From: Marchantia polymorpha subsp. ruderalis
Lineage: Eukaryota; Streptophyta; Marchantiopsida; Marchantiales; Marchantiaceae
NCBI GenBank assembly: GCA_037833965.1
Contig: AP031356.1
Location: forward strand, 20,730,501-20,794,500
Reading direction: 5' to 3'
Length of the DNA stretch: 64,000 nucleotides
How positions within the stretch are numbered: position 1 is the stretch's first letter; each line of letters starts with the position of its first letter. The notes below the pieces were generated by a model. The model ran no database searches and was not told the DNA's origin. It worked only from the letters and a program-made list of their open reading frames with translations. This document shows positions 17,801 through 29,024 of this stretch, in pieces. A program made the position numbers and the translations under genes.

Positions 17801-20800
17801 CTACACGCCTGCACGGAACCACGCTACACTACACTCCGCGGAACCTGTACTTCGTCTCCTGCGCGGCCGACTGCCGCGCACTAACTCCCTACCCTGCCAG
17901 TCTTCCGCTCGACTGCGCAGTCCCAACCGCTGCAACGCCGCGGACACCTCCCCCTCGAGGGCGGACATGGTATCCTGTGCCTTCGACAGAAAGGCCTCGA
18001 GCTTCTTCGCTACCTTCCGCCGACTCCTACTGTCGCCTGACAACAACCCGGCTGCGCGCAATTCAAACTCACGCAGTGTGAGTTTCTCCTGCGCCTTCAC
18101 TTCCCAGTGGGCGTAGCCCTTGAGACAGTGGGCGACTCGCCTCGCCGTCTCCACCTTCGTGCGATCCGCCTCCTTCCTGCGATCTTCTTCGAGTATCACT
18201 AATTGCGATTCGGCTTCAGCACGTTGCGCTCTCAATTCGCCACACTCTGACTGTAACCTGCGGATTAACTCTTCATCCGCCTGCCGTGCGAGCTGACATT
18301 GTTCCAACAACCGCGTCTGTCGCACGAGCTCCTCTGACAAAATCCGATTCTGGGCCTGCTCAGAGTTGAGTGCTTCCTTGACCTTCACCTGCTCCTTGGT
18401 GAGCTCGCCCAGTTTCTCATCCTTCATCTTCTCGGAGTGCTTGTAGAATTTCTGATTAAGCTTGTACTGACCCCACAAGCACGCATGCTTCTCCTTCAAG
18501 TCCCTCAACTCCTGGTCCACTCTAGCTAATAGCTTGCTGGTGTGGACTTTAGTGCGAGTCCGCCTGCGCACTAACTCGATGTAAGATCCCGGCTGGAGTG
18601 GGTCGGCGTATTTATCGACCTTGCGATCCAAGTACCGCAGCAACGGAATCACCTGCTCAGAGAGCGCCGCCGCCGGCGCTCCAACAATTTCCTCCTCCTC
18701 CTCCTCGGTGTCTTCTGCTCCTGACATTTCTTCCGTGGAGCCTCCGTCGTCATCATCCGAGTGGAGAATTTCAGTCGCCATTGATTGCGTCGGCGACTGC
18801 CCCGAGTGGGGCTGCACGTCGTCGACGTGTGCTGCCTGCGAAGGCACGGCTACAGCCTCGCTGCTCGTCGCCAAAATGTCTAAGGCGGAAGGCGAATGTA
18901 CCCGTGCGGCATCCCCGTCTCTCGCTTGTTGATGGTCTACCGCATCCTCTCTATCGCCGTCGTCCGCCGCCGAAGGCGGTCGAGCGGAGGGTGGCTGCGC
19001 GGGGTTTGATTGCGCATCGCGCATCGAGATTTCATCCCGCGGACAGTCACTCCGCTCCTCCGTCTACTGCTCCCTTGATCGGTCCGTGGGGGCTGTGCCC
19101 GGCCCGTGCGCAGGCGCATTTGCCGGCGCCTTGTCCGTCGCAGGCGTAGCGCCGCGGACATCTATCGCCGAAGGCGACATGGCCGGGGGCCGCACGCCCG
19201 ACGTTCCTTGGCCTATAGGCCCTACCGCCGAAGGCGCATCTATCGGCGGACTTCCCGCCGATGGTGCGGCCTCCGCACGCTCTCTGCTCGTATCTATTCG
19301 GCTCGAAGGCCTTGGCGCCGAAGGCGCAAATTGCGGCGCGTGGTGCGCCGGAGGGTCTGGCCCCGAGGGCCGGTGTCTCGTAGGCGGTTCTTCCGCCGGC
19401 TCCTTCTCCTTCCTACGTTGGAACGGGGGTGATTCTTGCCTGTGCACAGGCGGCACGTGTGGAGGTGTTCTGTGCACAGGCGAGCGCCTGTGCACAGGCG
19501 GACTGCTCCTTCCCACGCGTAAGCGTAGATCCACGTCCACTTGTGTTCGCCGGTCCGCGGAGGCTCGTCCGTCCGCGGAGGTTCGCCTGTGCGCAAACGG
19601 AACATCTGTCCGCATCGCACGTGGTAACTCCGGAGGCCCTTGGCCCGTAGGCGGCCTCTCTCCCGACGAGGTTGCAGCGTGGCCCGCTGCTCCTGCGGTC
19701 GTCCGCGCTTCCTCTCGCCTCTCTAGCGACGCACTTTCTATCTCCGTCGCAATCGTCGCCGTGTCTGCACTGTCAGCTGGCAACACCAGTCTGCGTGCCT
19801 TCTGCTTCGGCCGGCTGTATGGCTCGCACAGCGGCCGCGGTCGAATGGGAGCAGAGGGTTCTTGATGCTGCTCCTCTTCGGACTCTTCCCTCCATCGCCG
19901 CTTCCGCGGCACTCGCGCTGCAGGGGTGTGTCTCCCTTCGTCCCTCCGTCTTGATGGGGTAGAAGTCGGTGACTCCTCTGCATCCGTGTCGACCTCGTTC
20001 TCCCGCACATACTTCCCGGGATGGTCGATGGACAATGGCGGAAAATGTTCAAGCTCCGCCGCTGTCAAACAATTCCGCTGTCGATAAAAATTGATGAGGA
20101 AAGGAGAAAGATGGTTTAGAGTTCCCCCCTTCTCCTCAAACGCGTGCTGTCGCATCACCCTGTGCAGGATGCTCGCCCAGTGAATTGGAGTTCCCTCGAT
20201 GACGCACTCCACAAAAGAGACCTGCCACAATGTGATGTAGCAGGCGCGGTGCGGCTGCAGTAATTGCATCAGCGCCGCGGACAAAGTCCGGCGAAATCGA
20301 TCCTTGTAATCACGGGTCCTGTACCCATTCTTGGTAGACCTCCCGGTCTTGAACAGCTCCACAAATTGCGCCTCTTCTTGCTTGGTCACCTTGATGCTCT
20401 CACTGTCGAAAAGGAGATGCCCTGGCATGCCAGCACATCTTCCCAACGCCTGCGCCCAATCTTGGACTGTCCACCGATCAACATGCGGACGCAATCCGCG
20501 CGAGGGTGGTCCCTGTGGCTCTAGCCACTCGCGCACCATATTCGCACAGATGTAATTCCATCCCCATAGCAAGAAATCGAGCTTTCTTGCTATTAAGCGC
20601 TCCTCGAAAGCGCGCAGCCCGTTCTGCGGCAGGCGAAGTGGCACCATCCGCAATCTGCTCGGTCTCGTCATTGCGTTCCTGGGGTTCGCTCGCCCGCTCA
20701 TTCTACTTCCACACTGCCCGCGTTTCTTTCTCTCTCGGCAAACTCTAATCGCTCTCACTTCCAAATCACGCGCACTCACTTCTCCCTCAATCAACAAGAA

Positions 20801-20923
20801 ATCTCCCGTGCGACGACGTCGAGAATGTTCCGCAGCCAGCAGATGGATGCGCGCAGCGCGCACAAGAGATTGGAATCGCGAATTCAAGAATGGGACGTTC
20901 TCCGCCGCCCGGTCGAAGGTCAT
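17801..20923 (-). pseudogene. LTR ORF of B, one in-frame TAG
   Basis: The family 1 protein is readable over its full length in a single frame except for a TAG at 19,066-19,064, where K and C have CAG-CAA-CAG; B has also lost one codon there. The upstream piece is 619 codons and covers the N-terminal domain and most of the Pro-rich middle; the remainder holds the acidic segment, coiled coil and C-terminus. The TAG is followed by ACG, not a CAR-YYA context, so readthrough is not expected. The sequence is very close to C and K, so the lesion looks young. Confidence 0.85.
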
Positions 20924-21159
20924 GGTCGGCTCTTGGTCGTGAAGAACGTCTCACTTGAAGGCCGCGCCGGCTGTACGCTGGAACGGTCTTCGCTCTCACG
21001 CGCGGCTTCACGCTCCGCCGTCGTCGATTAAACTCTCACGCTCGAATTGGCGGATTTGAACTCCGCGAGCGTGTCACCCTGCGGACATGGGGGCGTAGCG
21101 TCGAAGGCGAGTTTTCCGCCTTGCGCGGTACACTTGTTCGTACCGCCCGTCGGCCAATC

Positions 21160-21700
21160 TCCCTCTGCCTTGACGCGTGTGTCCGCATGTCGGACAAAAA
21201 TTCAACTCCTGCCTGTGCGCAGGCAGGAGCCTCGGCGGATTCTCCGCCGGTGCGGAACCTCATCCTCCTGTGCACAGGCGTTCGCCTGTGCGCAGGCGAA
21301 TTCCTTCCGCGGCGCTGCGCTGGCGCGGAAGGCGTTGACCGTGGTCAGCCGTCTCCGTCCAGTCTGTCCGTTCCTTGTCTCTCCGTCGGCGCTTCCGCCG
21401 CCGCAACTCCGTCCGTCCAAGAGCGCATCCACCCGTGCCGTCCGCATGGTCCGTACCGATTGGATTATTCTGGCGGTCTTCCGACGTACGCGGCGCCGCG
21501 CTGGCGCGGAAGGCGCCGTACACTTTCTACCTCACAAGGCGCATCTCTAGGGCCCAAGGCGGATTTTCCGCCGACGCCGAAGTGCCTGTGCACAGGCGAA
21601 CTTCGCGCCTTCCCTAACCCTACTTCGCCTGTGCACAGGCGAACGCCTTCGTCCGCGCATAGGACAAAACTTGATTCCCCCTTCCGCGTAGGCGGAATTC
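21160..21700. repeat. Palindrome-rich section of LTR B
   Basis: Inverted copy of the array in C, with GCCTGTGCACAGGC units near 21,271, 21,590 and 21,627 and GCGC-type inverted repeats between them. Confidence 0.7.
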
Positions 21701-22152
21701 GCGCCGGTGGCGAACTCCTTCCGCCGTAGGCGACCGCCTCCGTTTCTTCCAGTAGTGATAACTCCCTAAGTGCTCGTCCGTTCCAAGCGTTCTTGGGCTC
21801 GTTGGAATCACTGCGTCGAGATCTTTCCAACAGGATCCTAACTTGGTCAAGGCGCCCGAGGGTTGACCTAATTACGGGGGTTTCCCTACAGCCGCGGACG
21901 CAACCTCCGAAGGCGGGTTTTGCGCCTTGCGCCGTAGAGATCCTAACTGCAGAGCTCGCAGGGAGGGTGGTGCCCGTCCTTACTGCGGCACCCCAAATCC
22001 CAGATTCTACAAGATCCCTCGAGAATCCCCGCGATCTTCCGGATTCACTCTGTTTTGATGTACCGAAGGCTATTTACAATGCTGCCAAGGTACAGTTTTC
22101 CAAAAATGTTTTCATTTCCTCAAAATTGCCAAAAGTGGGGTACCACACGTGA

Positions 22153-25102
22153 TTTGGAATTGAGGGCGATTAGAGTTTGCCGAGAGAGAAAGGAGCTCGG
22201 GCGGTGCGGAAGTAGAATGAGCGGGCGAGCGAACCCCAGGAACGCAATGACGAGACCGGGCAGATTGCGGATGGTGCCACTTCGCCTACCACAGAACGGA
22301 CTGCGCGCTTTCGAGGAGCGCTTAATAGCAAGAAAGCTCGATTTCTTGCTATGGGGATGGAACTACATCTGTGCGAATATGGTGCGCGAGTGGCTAGAGT
22401 CACAGGGACCACCCTCGCGCGGATTGCGTCCGCATGTTGATCGGTGGACAGTCCAAGATTGGGCGCAGGCGTTGGGAAGATGTGCTGGCATGCCAGGGCA
22501 TCTCCTTTTCGACACTGAGAGCATCAAGGTGACCAAGCAGGAAGAGGCGCAATTTGTGGAGCTGTTCAAGACCGGGAGGTCTACCAAGAATGGGTACAGG
22601 ACCCGTGATTACAAGGATCGATTTCGCCGGACTTTGTCCGCGGCGCTGATGCAATTACTGCAGCCACACCGCGCCTGCTACATCACATTGTGGCAGGTCT
22701 CTTTTGTGGAGTGCGTCATCGAGGGAACTCCAATTCACTGGGCGAGCATCCTGCACAGGGTGATGCGACAGCACGCTTTTGAGGAGAAGGGGGGAACTCT
22801 AAACCATCTTTCTCCTTTCCTCATCAATTTTTATCGACAGCGGAATTGTTTGACAGCGGCGGAGCTTGAGCATTTTCCGCCATTGTCCGTCGACCATCCC
22901 GGGAAGTATGTGCGGGAGAATGAGGTCGACACTGATGCAGAGGAGTCACCGACTTCTACCCCATCAAGGCGGAGGGACGAAGGGAGAAACACTCCTGCAG
23001 CACGAGTGCCGCGGAAGCGGCGATGGAGAGAAGAGTCCGAAGAGGAGCAGCATCAAGAACCCTCTGCTCCCATTCGACCGCGGCCGCTGTACGAGTCATA
23101 CAGCCGGCCGAAGCAGAAGGCACGCAGACTGGTGTTACCAGCCGACAGTGCGGACACGGCGACGATTGCGACGGAGGAAGGAAGTGCGTCGCCAGAGAAG
23201 CATGAGGAAGCGCGGACGACCGCAGGAGCAACGGGTCACGCTGCAACCTCGACGGGAGAGAGGCCGCCTACGGGCCAAGGGCCTCCGGAGTTACCACGTG
23301 CGTTGCGGACGGATGTTCCGTTTGAGCACAGACGAGACTCCGCGGACGGACGAGCCTCCGCGGACAGGCGATCACAAGTGGACGTGGATCTACGCTTACG
23401 CGTGGGAAGGAGCAGTCCGCCTGTGCACAGGACACCTCCACACGTGCCGCCTGTGCACAGGCAAGAATCACCCCCGTTCCAACGTAGGAAGGGGAAGGAG
23501 CCGGCGGAAGAACCGCCTACGAGACACCGGCCCTCGGGGCCAGACCCTCCGGCGCACCACGCGCCGCAATTTGCGCCTTCGGCGCCAGGGCCTTCGAGCC
23601 GAGGAGATACGAGCAGGGAGCGTGCGGAGGCCGCACCATCGGCGGGTAGTCCGCCGATAGATGCGCCTTCGGCGGTAGGGCCTATAGGCCAAGGGACATC
23701 GGGCGAGCGGCCCCCGGCCATGTCGCCTTTGGCGATGGATGTCCGCGGCGCTACGCCTGCGGCGGACAAGGCGCCGGCATTTGCGCCTGCGCACAGGCCG
23801 AGCACAGCCCCCACGGACCGATCAAGGGAGCAGCAACAGACGGAGGAGCGGAGTGACTGTCCGCGGGATGAAATTTCGATGCGCGATGCGCAATCAAACC
23901 CCGCGCAGCCACTCTCCGCTCAATCGCCTTCGGCGGCGGGCGTCGGCGGCAGAGAGGACACGGTAGACGACCAACAAGCGAGCGGCGGGGATGCCGCACG
24001 GGCACATTCGCCTACCGCCTTAGACATTTTGGCGAAGAGCAGCGAGGCTGCAGCCGTGCCTTCGCAGGCAGCACACGTCGACGACGTGCAGCCCCACTCG
24101 GGGCAGTCGCCGACGCAATCAATGGCGACTGAAATTCTCCACTCAGATGATGACGACGGAGGCTCCACCGAAGAAATGTCAGGAGCAGAGGACACCGAGG
24201 AGGAGGAGGAGGAAATTGTTGGAGCGCCGGCGGCGGCGCTCTCTGAGCAGGTGATTCCGTTGCTGAGGTACTTGGATCGCAAGGTCGATAAATACGCCGA
24301 CCCACTTCAGCCGGGATCTTACATCGAGTTAGTGCGCAGGCGGACTCGCACTAAAGTCCACACCAGCAAGCTGTTAGCTAGAGTGGACCAGGAGTTGAGG
24401 GAATTGAAGGAGAAGCATGCATGCTTGTGGGGTCAGTATAAACTTAATCAGAAATTCTACAAGTACTCCGAGAAGGTGAAGGATGAGAAACTGGACGAGC
24501 TCACCAAGGAGCAGGTGAAGGTCAAGGAAGCACTTATTTCTGAGCAGGCCCAGAATCGGATTTTGTCAGAGGAGCTCGTGCGACAGACGCGGTTGTTGGA
24601 ACAATGTCAGCTCGCACGGCAGGCGGATGAGGAGTTAATCCGCAGGTTACAGTCAGAGTGTGGCGAATTGAGAGCGCAACGTGCTGAGGCCGAATCGCAA
24701 TTAGTGATAATTGAAGAGGATCGCACGAAGGAGGCGGATCGCACGAAGGTGGAGACGGCGAGGCGTGTCGCCCACTGTCTCAAGGGCTACGCCCACTGGG
24801 AAGTGAAGGCGCAGGAGAAACTCACACTGCGTGAGTTTGAATTGCGCGCAGCCGGGTTGTTGTCAGGCGACAGTAGGAGTCGGCGGAAGGTAGCAAAGAA
24901 GCTCGATGCTTTTCTGTCGAAGACGCAGGATACCATGTCCGCCCTCGAAGTGGAGGTGTCCGCGGCGTTGCAGCGCTTGGAACTGCGCAGTCGAGCGGAA
25001 GATTGGCAGCGTAGGGAGTTAGTGCGCGGCAGTCCGCCGCGCAGGAGACGTAGTACAGGTTCCGCGGAGTGTAGTGTAGCGTGGTTCCGTGCAGGCGTGT
25101 AG
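22153..25102 (+). pseudogene. LTR ORF of C, main part, open to its stop (family 1)
   Basis: Resumes in phase with 16,635-16,792 and runs to the stop without lesions. It contains the conserved domain (LRMVPLRLPQ to EVDTDAEE), the Pro/Arg-rich middle with PVHR motifs encoded by palindromes, an acidic run (DTEEEEEE), the QVIPLLRYLDRK block, a coiled coil of ~120 residues and the basic tail (RRRRSTGSAECS). A continuous frame also extends left to 22,055 inside LTR B, giving a 1,015-codon chimera that is accidental. The product is unknown. Confidence 0.85.
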
Positions 25103-25136
25103 CGTAGTGCAGTGTAGTGTTAGTTAGGACTTAGAA

Positions 25137-25167
25137 GGTATAAAATAGTTCCAGGCGTTTTGCTTGG
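25137..25167 (+). promoter_or_regulatory. LTR core promoter of C: TATA box and hairpin
   Basis: GGTATAAAATA at 25,137-25,147, then CCAGGC-GTTTT-GCTTGG at 25,151-25,167 with a G-T wobble pair in the stem. Confidence 0.7.
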
Positions 25168-26114
25168 GGTTCTTTCCCATCAGAAGTGCAGATCAGGAAC
25201 CCATTTCCTTTGCGTGTTTGTGTCCTTGAGTTCTGTCACCACGCACGAGGAGTTACAACTTAGCGTTCCGCATTTTGTAGCTGAAGGCCTTCGGCCGAAT
25301 GTTCAGAGCTAGTACATTGGTTAGAGACTTGAGTAGTTCGGAACTGCACCTGCGGGTGACTGCCGATGCTCAGAGCCAGTGACTAGTTAGATACTTGAAC
25401 AGTTTCGCCCCTACACCTTCGAGTGTTTCTTTCTGATTGTACTCCTTTGGGATTTTTCCCCTGAATGCCAAAGTGAAGTTTTGCTACTTCGTGTAAGCCT
25501 TGGTTGTAAATTCAGGTTACGCTGCAGCAGGTGCCTTGAGGGTAACCCCTGTAGTATTTCTGGGAATGACAAGTGCCTGAGAAATCAAACTCTTCAATAG
25601 ACTGTTGTTGTGTTACTGGAATGTTTCACAGTGAGTCCTTCAGTGCGGACCTGTGTTCTCTGCGCGTTTTGTGAGTTGAGAGTGTTGTTCACCGCGTATG
25701 AGTGACTTTGATCCGAAGTAGGCAGTCCAAACCGGGTTTTCTACGCTAGCAGCAAGCTAGTGGAAGTGTTGTAAAAGCCGGAGTTGGAAGTCACTACCCG
25801 CAGCTTCGCCGAGTGTGCTCGCGAGAGACTTTCCCCCCCTGAAATCTTGAGTAGAGGTCCTAACGGATCTCTGGGTTGTGTTTCTATAGTTTCAGGTGTG
25901 TGTGTGTGTGTTACGCTGCACTGTGCGACCTCCGAGTGCGCTCCGAGTGGACACTTGCAGTATTTCTGGGAGTGACAGTTGCCTGAGAATTCAAACTCCT
26001 CAATAGTCTGTTAAAACGTGACACTTTGTACCCTATGTGTTCCTCTGTCCCTGTGGGTTCGACCTTTCTACCACTATATTGCTGTTTTAGCCTTTAGTGG
26101 GTTATTACAAGGGG

Positions 26115-28959
26115 GAATTAGCGGGCAAGCTAATTTCAAGAACGCAATGTCGAAGCTGAACAGATTGCGGATGCTGCCGCTCCGGCTTCCACAAAACGGG
26201 CTGCGTGCCTACGAGGAACGGCTGATTGCAAGAAAGCTCGATTTCTTGCTGTGGGGATGGAATTACATTTGTGTGGACATGGTGCGCGAATGGCTGGAAC
26301 CACAGCGACCACCTACGTGTGGATTGCATCCGCATGTCGATCAGTGGACCGTCCAAGATTGGGCGCAGGCATTGGGGAGGTGTGCCGGCATCGACGGGTA
26401 CCTTCTCTTTGATAGTGAGAGCGTCAAGGTGTCGAAGCAAGACGAGGCGCAATTTGTGGAATTGTTCAAGCGGGAGAGGTCTACCAAGAATGGGTACAAG
26501 ACCCGCGACTACAAAGATCGCTTCCGCCGAACTTTAGCGGCGGCGCTGCTGCAGTTGCTGCAGCCACACCGCACCTCCTACATCACCTTGTGGCAGGTTT
26601 CTTTTGTGGAGCTCATCTTGGAGGGAGCTCAAGTTCACTAGGCGAGCATCATGCACAGAGTGATGCGACAGCACGCATTCGAGGAGAAGGGGGGAACTCT
26701 CAATCATCTCTCCTCTTTCTTGATCAATTTCTATCGACAGAGGAACTGTCTGACCGCGGCGGAGCTTGCTCGCTTTCCGCCATTGTCCGTCGACCATCCC
26801 GTGAAGTATGTGTGGGATAACGAGGTCGACACCGATGCAGAGGACTCACCAGCTTCTACTCCGCCGACACGGAGGGTCGAGGGAAGAAGCACACCCGCAG
26901 CAAGAGTGCCGCGGAAGCGTCGATGGAGAGAGGAGTCCGAGGAGGAGCAGCATCGAGGACCCACTGCTCTCATACAACAGCGGCCACTACACGAAGTGTG
27001 CAGCCGGCCGAAGCAGAAGGCGCGCAGGCTTGTGTTACCAGCCAGCAGCGCGGACACGGCGACGATCGCCACGGAGAAGGGAAGTGCGTCGCCGGAGAGG
27101 ATCGAGAGAGCGCGCACGTCCGCAGGAGCGACGGACCACGCTACACCTCCGACGGACGAGAGGCGGCCTTCGGTCCAAGGGCCTCCGGAGTTACCACGTG
27201 CGATGCGGACGAGTGTTCCGCCTATGCATAGGCGAGTTTCAGCAGAAAGGCGACCTCAAGCGGACGTGGACCTCTGCCTACGCGTAGGCAGAGAAAGTTC
27301 GCCTACGCACAGGCGGCCGCCTACGCACAGGCAGGATTCACCCCCGATACAACGTAGGAAGGGGAAGGAGCCGGCGGAAGATCCGCCTTCGGGTCAAGGG
27401 CCTTCGGGACCAGACCCTCCGCCGTACAACGCGCCGCGATTTGCGCCTTCGGCGCCAGGGCCTTCGGGTCAACGAGTTTTGAGCAGGGAGCGTGCGGAGA
27501 CCGCACCTCCGGCGTATAACCCGCCGGCAGATGCGACTTCGGCGGTAGGGCCTTCAGGGCTAGGGACATCGGGCGAGCGGCCTCCGGCTCTATCGCCTTC
27601 GGCGCTGCGCCTGCGGCGGACAAGGCGCCGGTATTTGCGCCTACGCACAGGCCAGACGCAGCCCTCGCGCAGGACCGATCGAGGGAGCATGACCTAACAG
27701 AGGAGCGGATTGTCTGTCCGTGGGACGAAATTCGGGTGCGCGATGCGCAATTACACCTCGCGCAGACACATTCCGCTCGACCACCTTCGGCGGCGGACGT
27801 CGGCGGCGAAGAGGACACAGTCGACGATCGACAGGCGGGTGATGGGGATGTAGCACGACCACATTCACCCACCGCCTTGGACATTTTAGCGGGGAGCAGT
27901 GAAGCTGCAGGAGTGCCTTCGGAGGCAGCACCCGTAGACAACTCGAAGCCCCACTCGGGTCAGTCGGCAACGCAATCAATGGCGATCGAAATCCTTCCCT
28001 CGGATGATGACGAAGGAGGCTCCACAGAAGCAATGTTGGGATCGGGAGACACCGAGGAGGAGGAGGAGGTAATTGTTAGAGCGCTGGCGGCGGCGCTCTC
28101 TGAGCAGGTAATACCTCTGCTGAGGTACTTGGATCGCAAATTTGATAAATACGCCGATCCACTCCAGCCGGGGTCCTACATCGAGTTAGTGCGCAGGCGG
28201 ACTCGCACTAAAGTCCACACCAGCAAGCTACTAGCTAGGGTGGACCGGGAGCTGAAGGATTTGCGGGAGAAGCATGAATGCTTGTGGGGACAGTATAATC
28301 TCGTGCGGAAGACGCACACCCACTACGACACATTGAAGAAGGCGAGACTGGAAGAGCTCACCAGGGATGTGGTGAAGACCATGACGGATTTGATGTCTGA
28401 GAAAACTCAGAATCAGATTCTGTCAGAGGAGCTCGTGCGATAGACGCGTTTGTTGGCGGAGTGTCAGCTCGCACGGTAGGCGGATGAGGATTTAATCCGC
28501 AGGCTACAGTCAGAGTGTGGCGAATTGAGAGCGCAACGTGCGGAGGCCGAATCGCAGTTAGTGGTAATTGAAGAGGATCGCAGGCGAGAGGCATATCGCA
28601 CGAAGGAGGAGATGGCGAGGCGTGTCGCCCACTGTCTCAAGGGCTATGCCCACTGGGAAGTGGCGGCGCAGGAGAAACTCACACTGCGTGAGTTTGAACT
28701 TCGCGCAGCAGGGTTGTTGGCAGGCGACAGCAAGAGTCGGCGGAAGGTAGCGAAGAAGCTAGACGTTTTTCTGTCAAAGGCGCGGGATACCATGTCCACC
28801 CTCGAGGTGGAGGTGTCCGCGGCGTTGCAGCGGTTGGGACTGCGCAGTCGAGCGGAAGACTGGCAGGGTAGGGAGTTAGTGCGCGGCAGTCCGCCGCGCA
28901 AGAGACGTAGCACAGGTTCCGCGGAGTGTAGTGTAGCGTGGTTCCGTGCGGGCGTGTAG
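26115..28959 (+). pseudogene. LTR ORF of D, main part, several lesions
   Basis: Clearly the family 1 protein: the conserved domain from 26,148, the Pro-rich middle with PTHR motifs, an acidic run, and a coiled coil to 28,959. A TAG at 26,639-26,641 replaces a Trp codon, a frameshift lies between about 27,690 and 27,740, and TAG codons occur at 28,441 and 28,479. The last two are identical in I, which points to a shared defective ancestor. Confidence 0.85.
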
Positions 28960-28993
28960 CGTAGTGCAGTGTAGTGCTAGTTAGGATTTAGAA

Positions 28994-29024
28994 GGTATAA
29001 AATAGTTCAAGGCGTTTTGCCTTG
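28994..29024 (+). promoter_or_regulatory. LTR core promoter of D: TATA box and hairpin
   Basis: GGTATAAAATA at 28,994-29,004, then CAAGGC-GTTTT-GCCTTG at 29,008-29,024. Relative to B, C and K, the second base pair has changed on both arms. Confidence 0.7.

Larger units (their letters stand above)
16793..22147 (-). mobile_element. Solo LTR B (family 1), inserted in C
   Basis: 5,355 bp. The plus strand begins TGTAATAACCC at 16,793 and ends GGGGTACCACA at 22,147, with perfect duplication cgtga at 16,788-16,792 and 22,148-22,152. Element order is the 5' section with a hairpin array (22,147-20,930), the LTR ORF (20,923-17,801), the TATA box (17,766) and R-U5. It lies head to head with C, so its ORF faces the 3' part of C's ORF as a long inverted repeat. 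Confidence 0.95.
15392..26109 (+). mobile_element. Solo LTR C (family 1), inserted in D and hosting B
   Basis: TGTGGTACC starts at 15,392 and TTATTACA ends at 26,109. The flanking duplication is agggg at 15,387-15,391 and 26,110-26,114. Removing B and one 5-mer leaves 5,358 bp. The 16-bp palindrome is at 15,728, the hairpin array at 15,840-16,360, the LTR ORF starts at 16,635, and the TATA box is at 25,137. Confidence 0.95.

Noticed and set aside
19064-19066. TAG in the B LTR ORF as a second programmed readthrough site
   Set aside because: It is followed by ACG GAG, not CAR-YYA, and C and K have sense codons there.
22055-25102. 1,015-codon ORF as one gene starting at 22,055
   Set aside because: The first 33 codons are the reverse of LTR B's start sequence. 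The frame is an accident of the insertion; the real ORF begins at 16,635.
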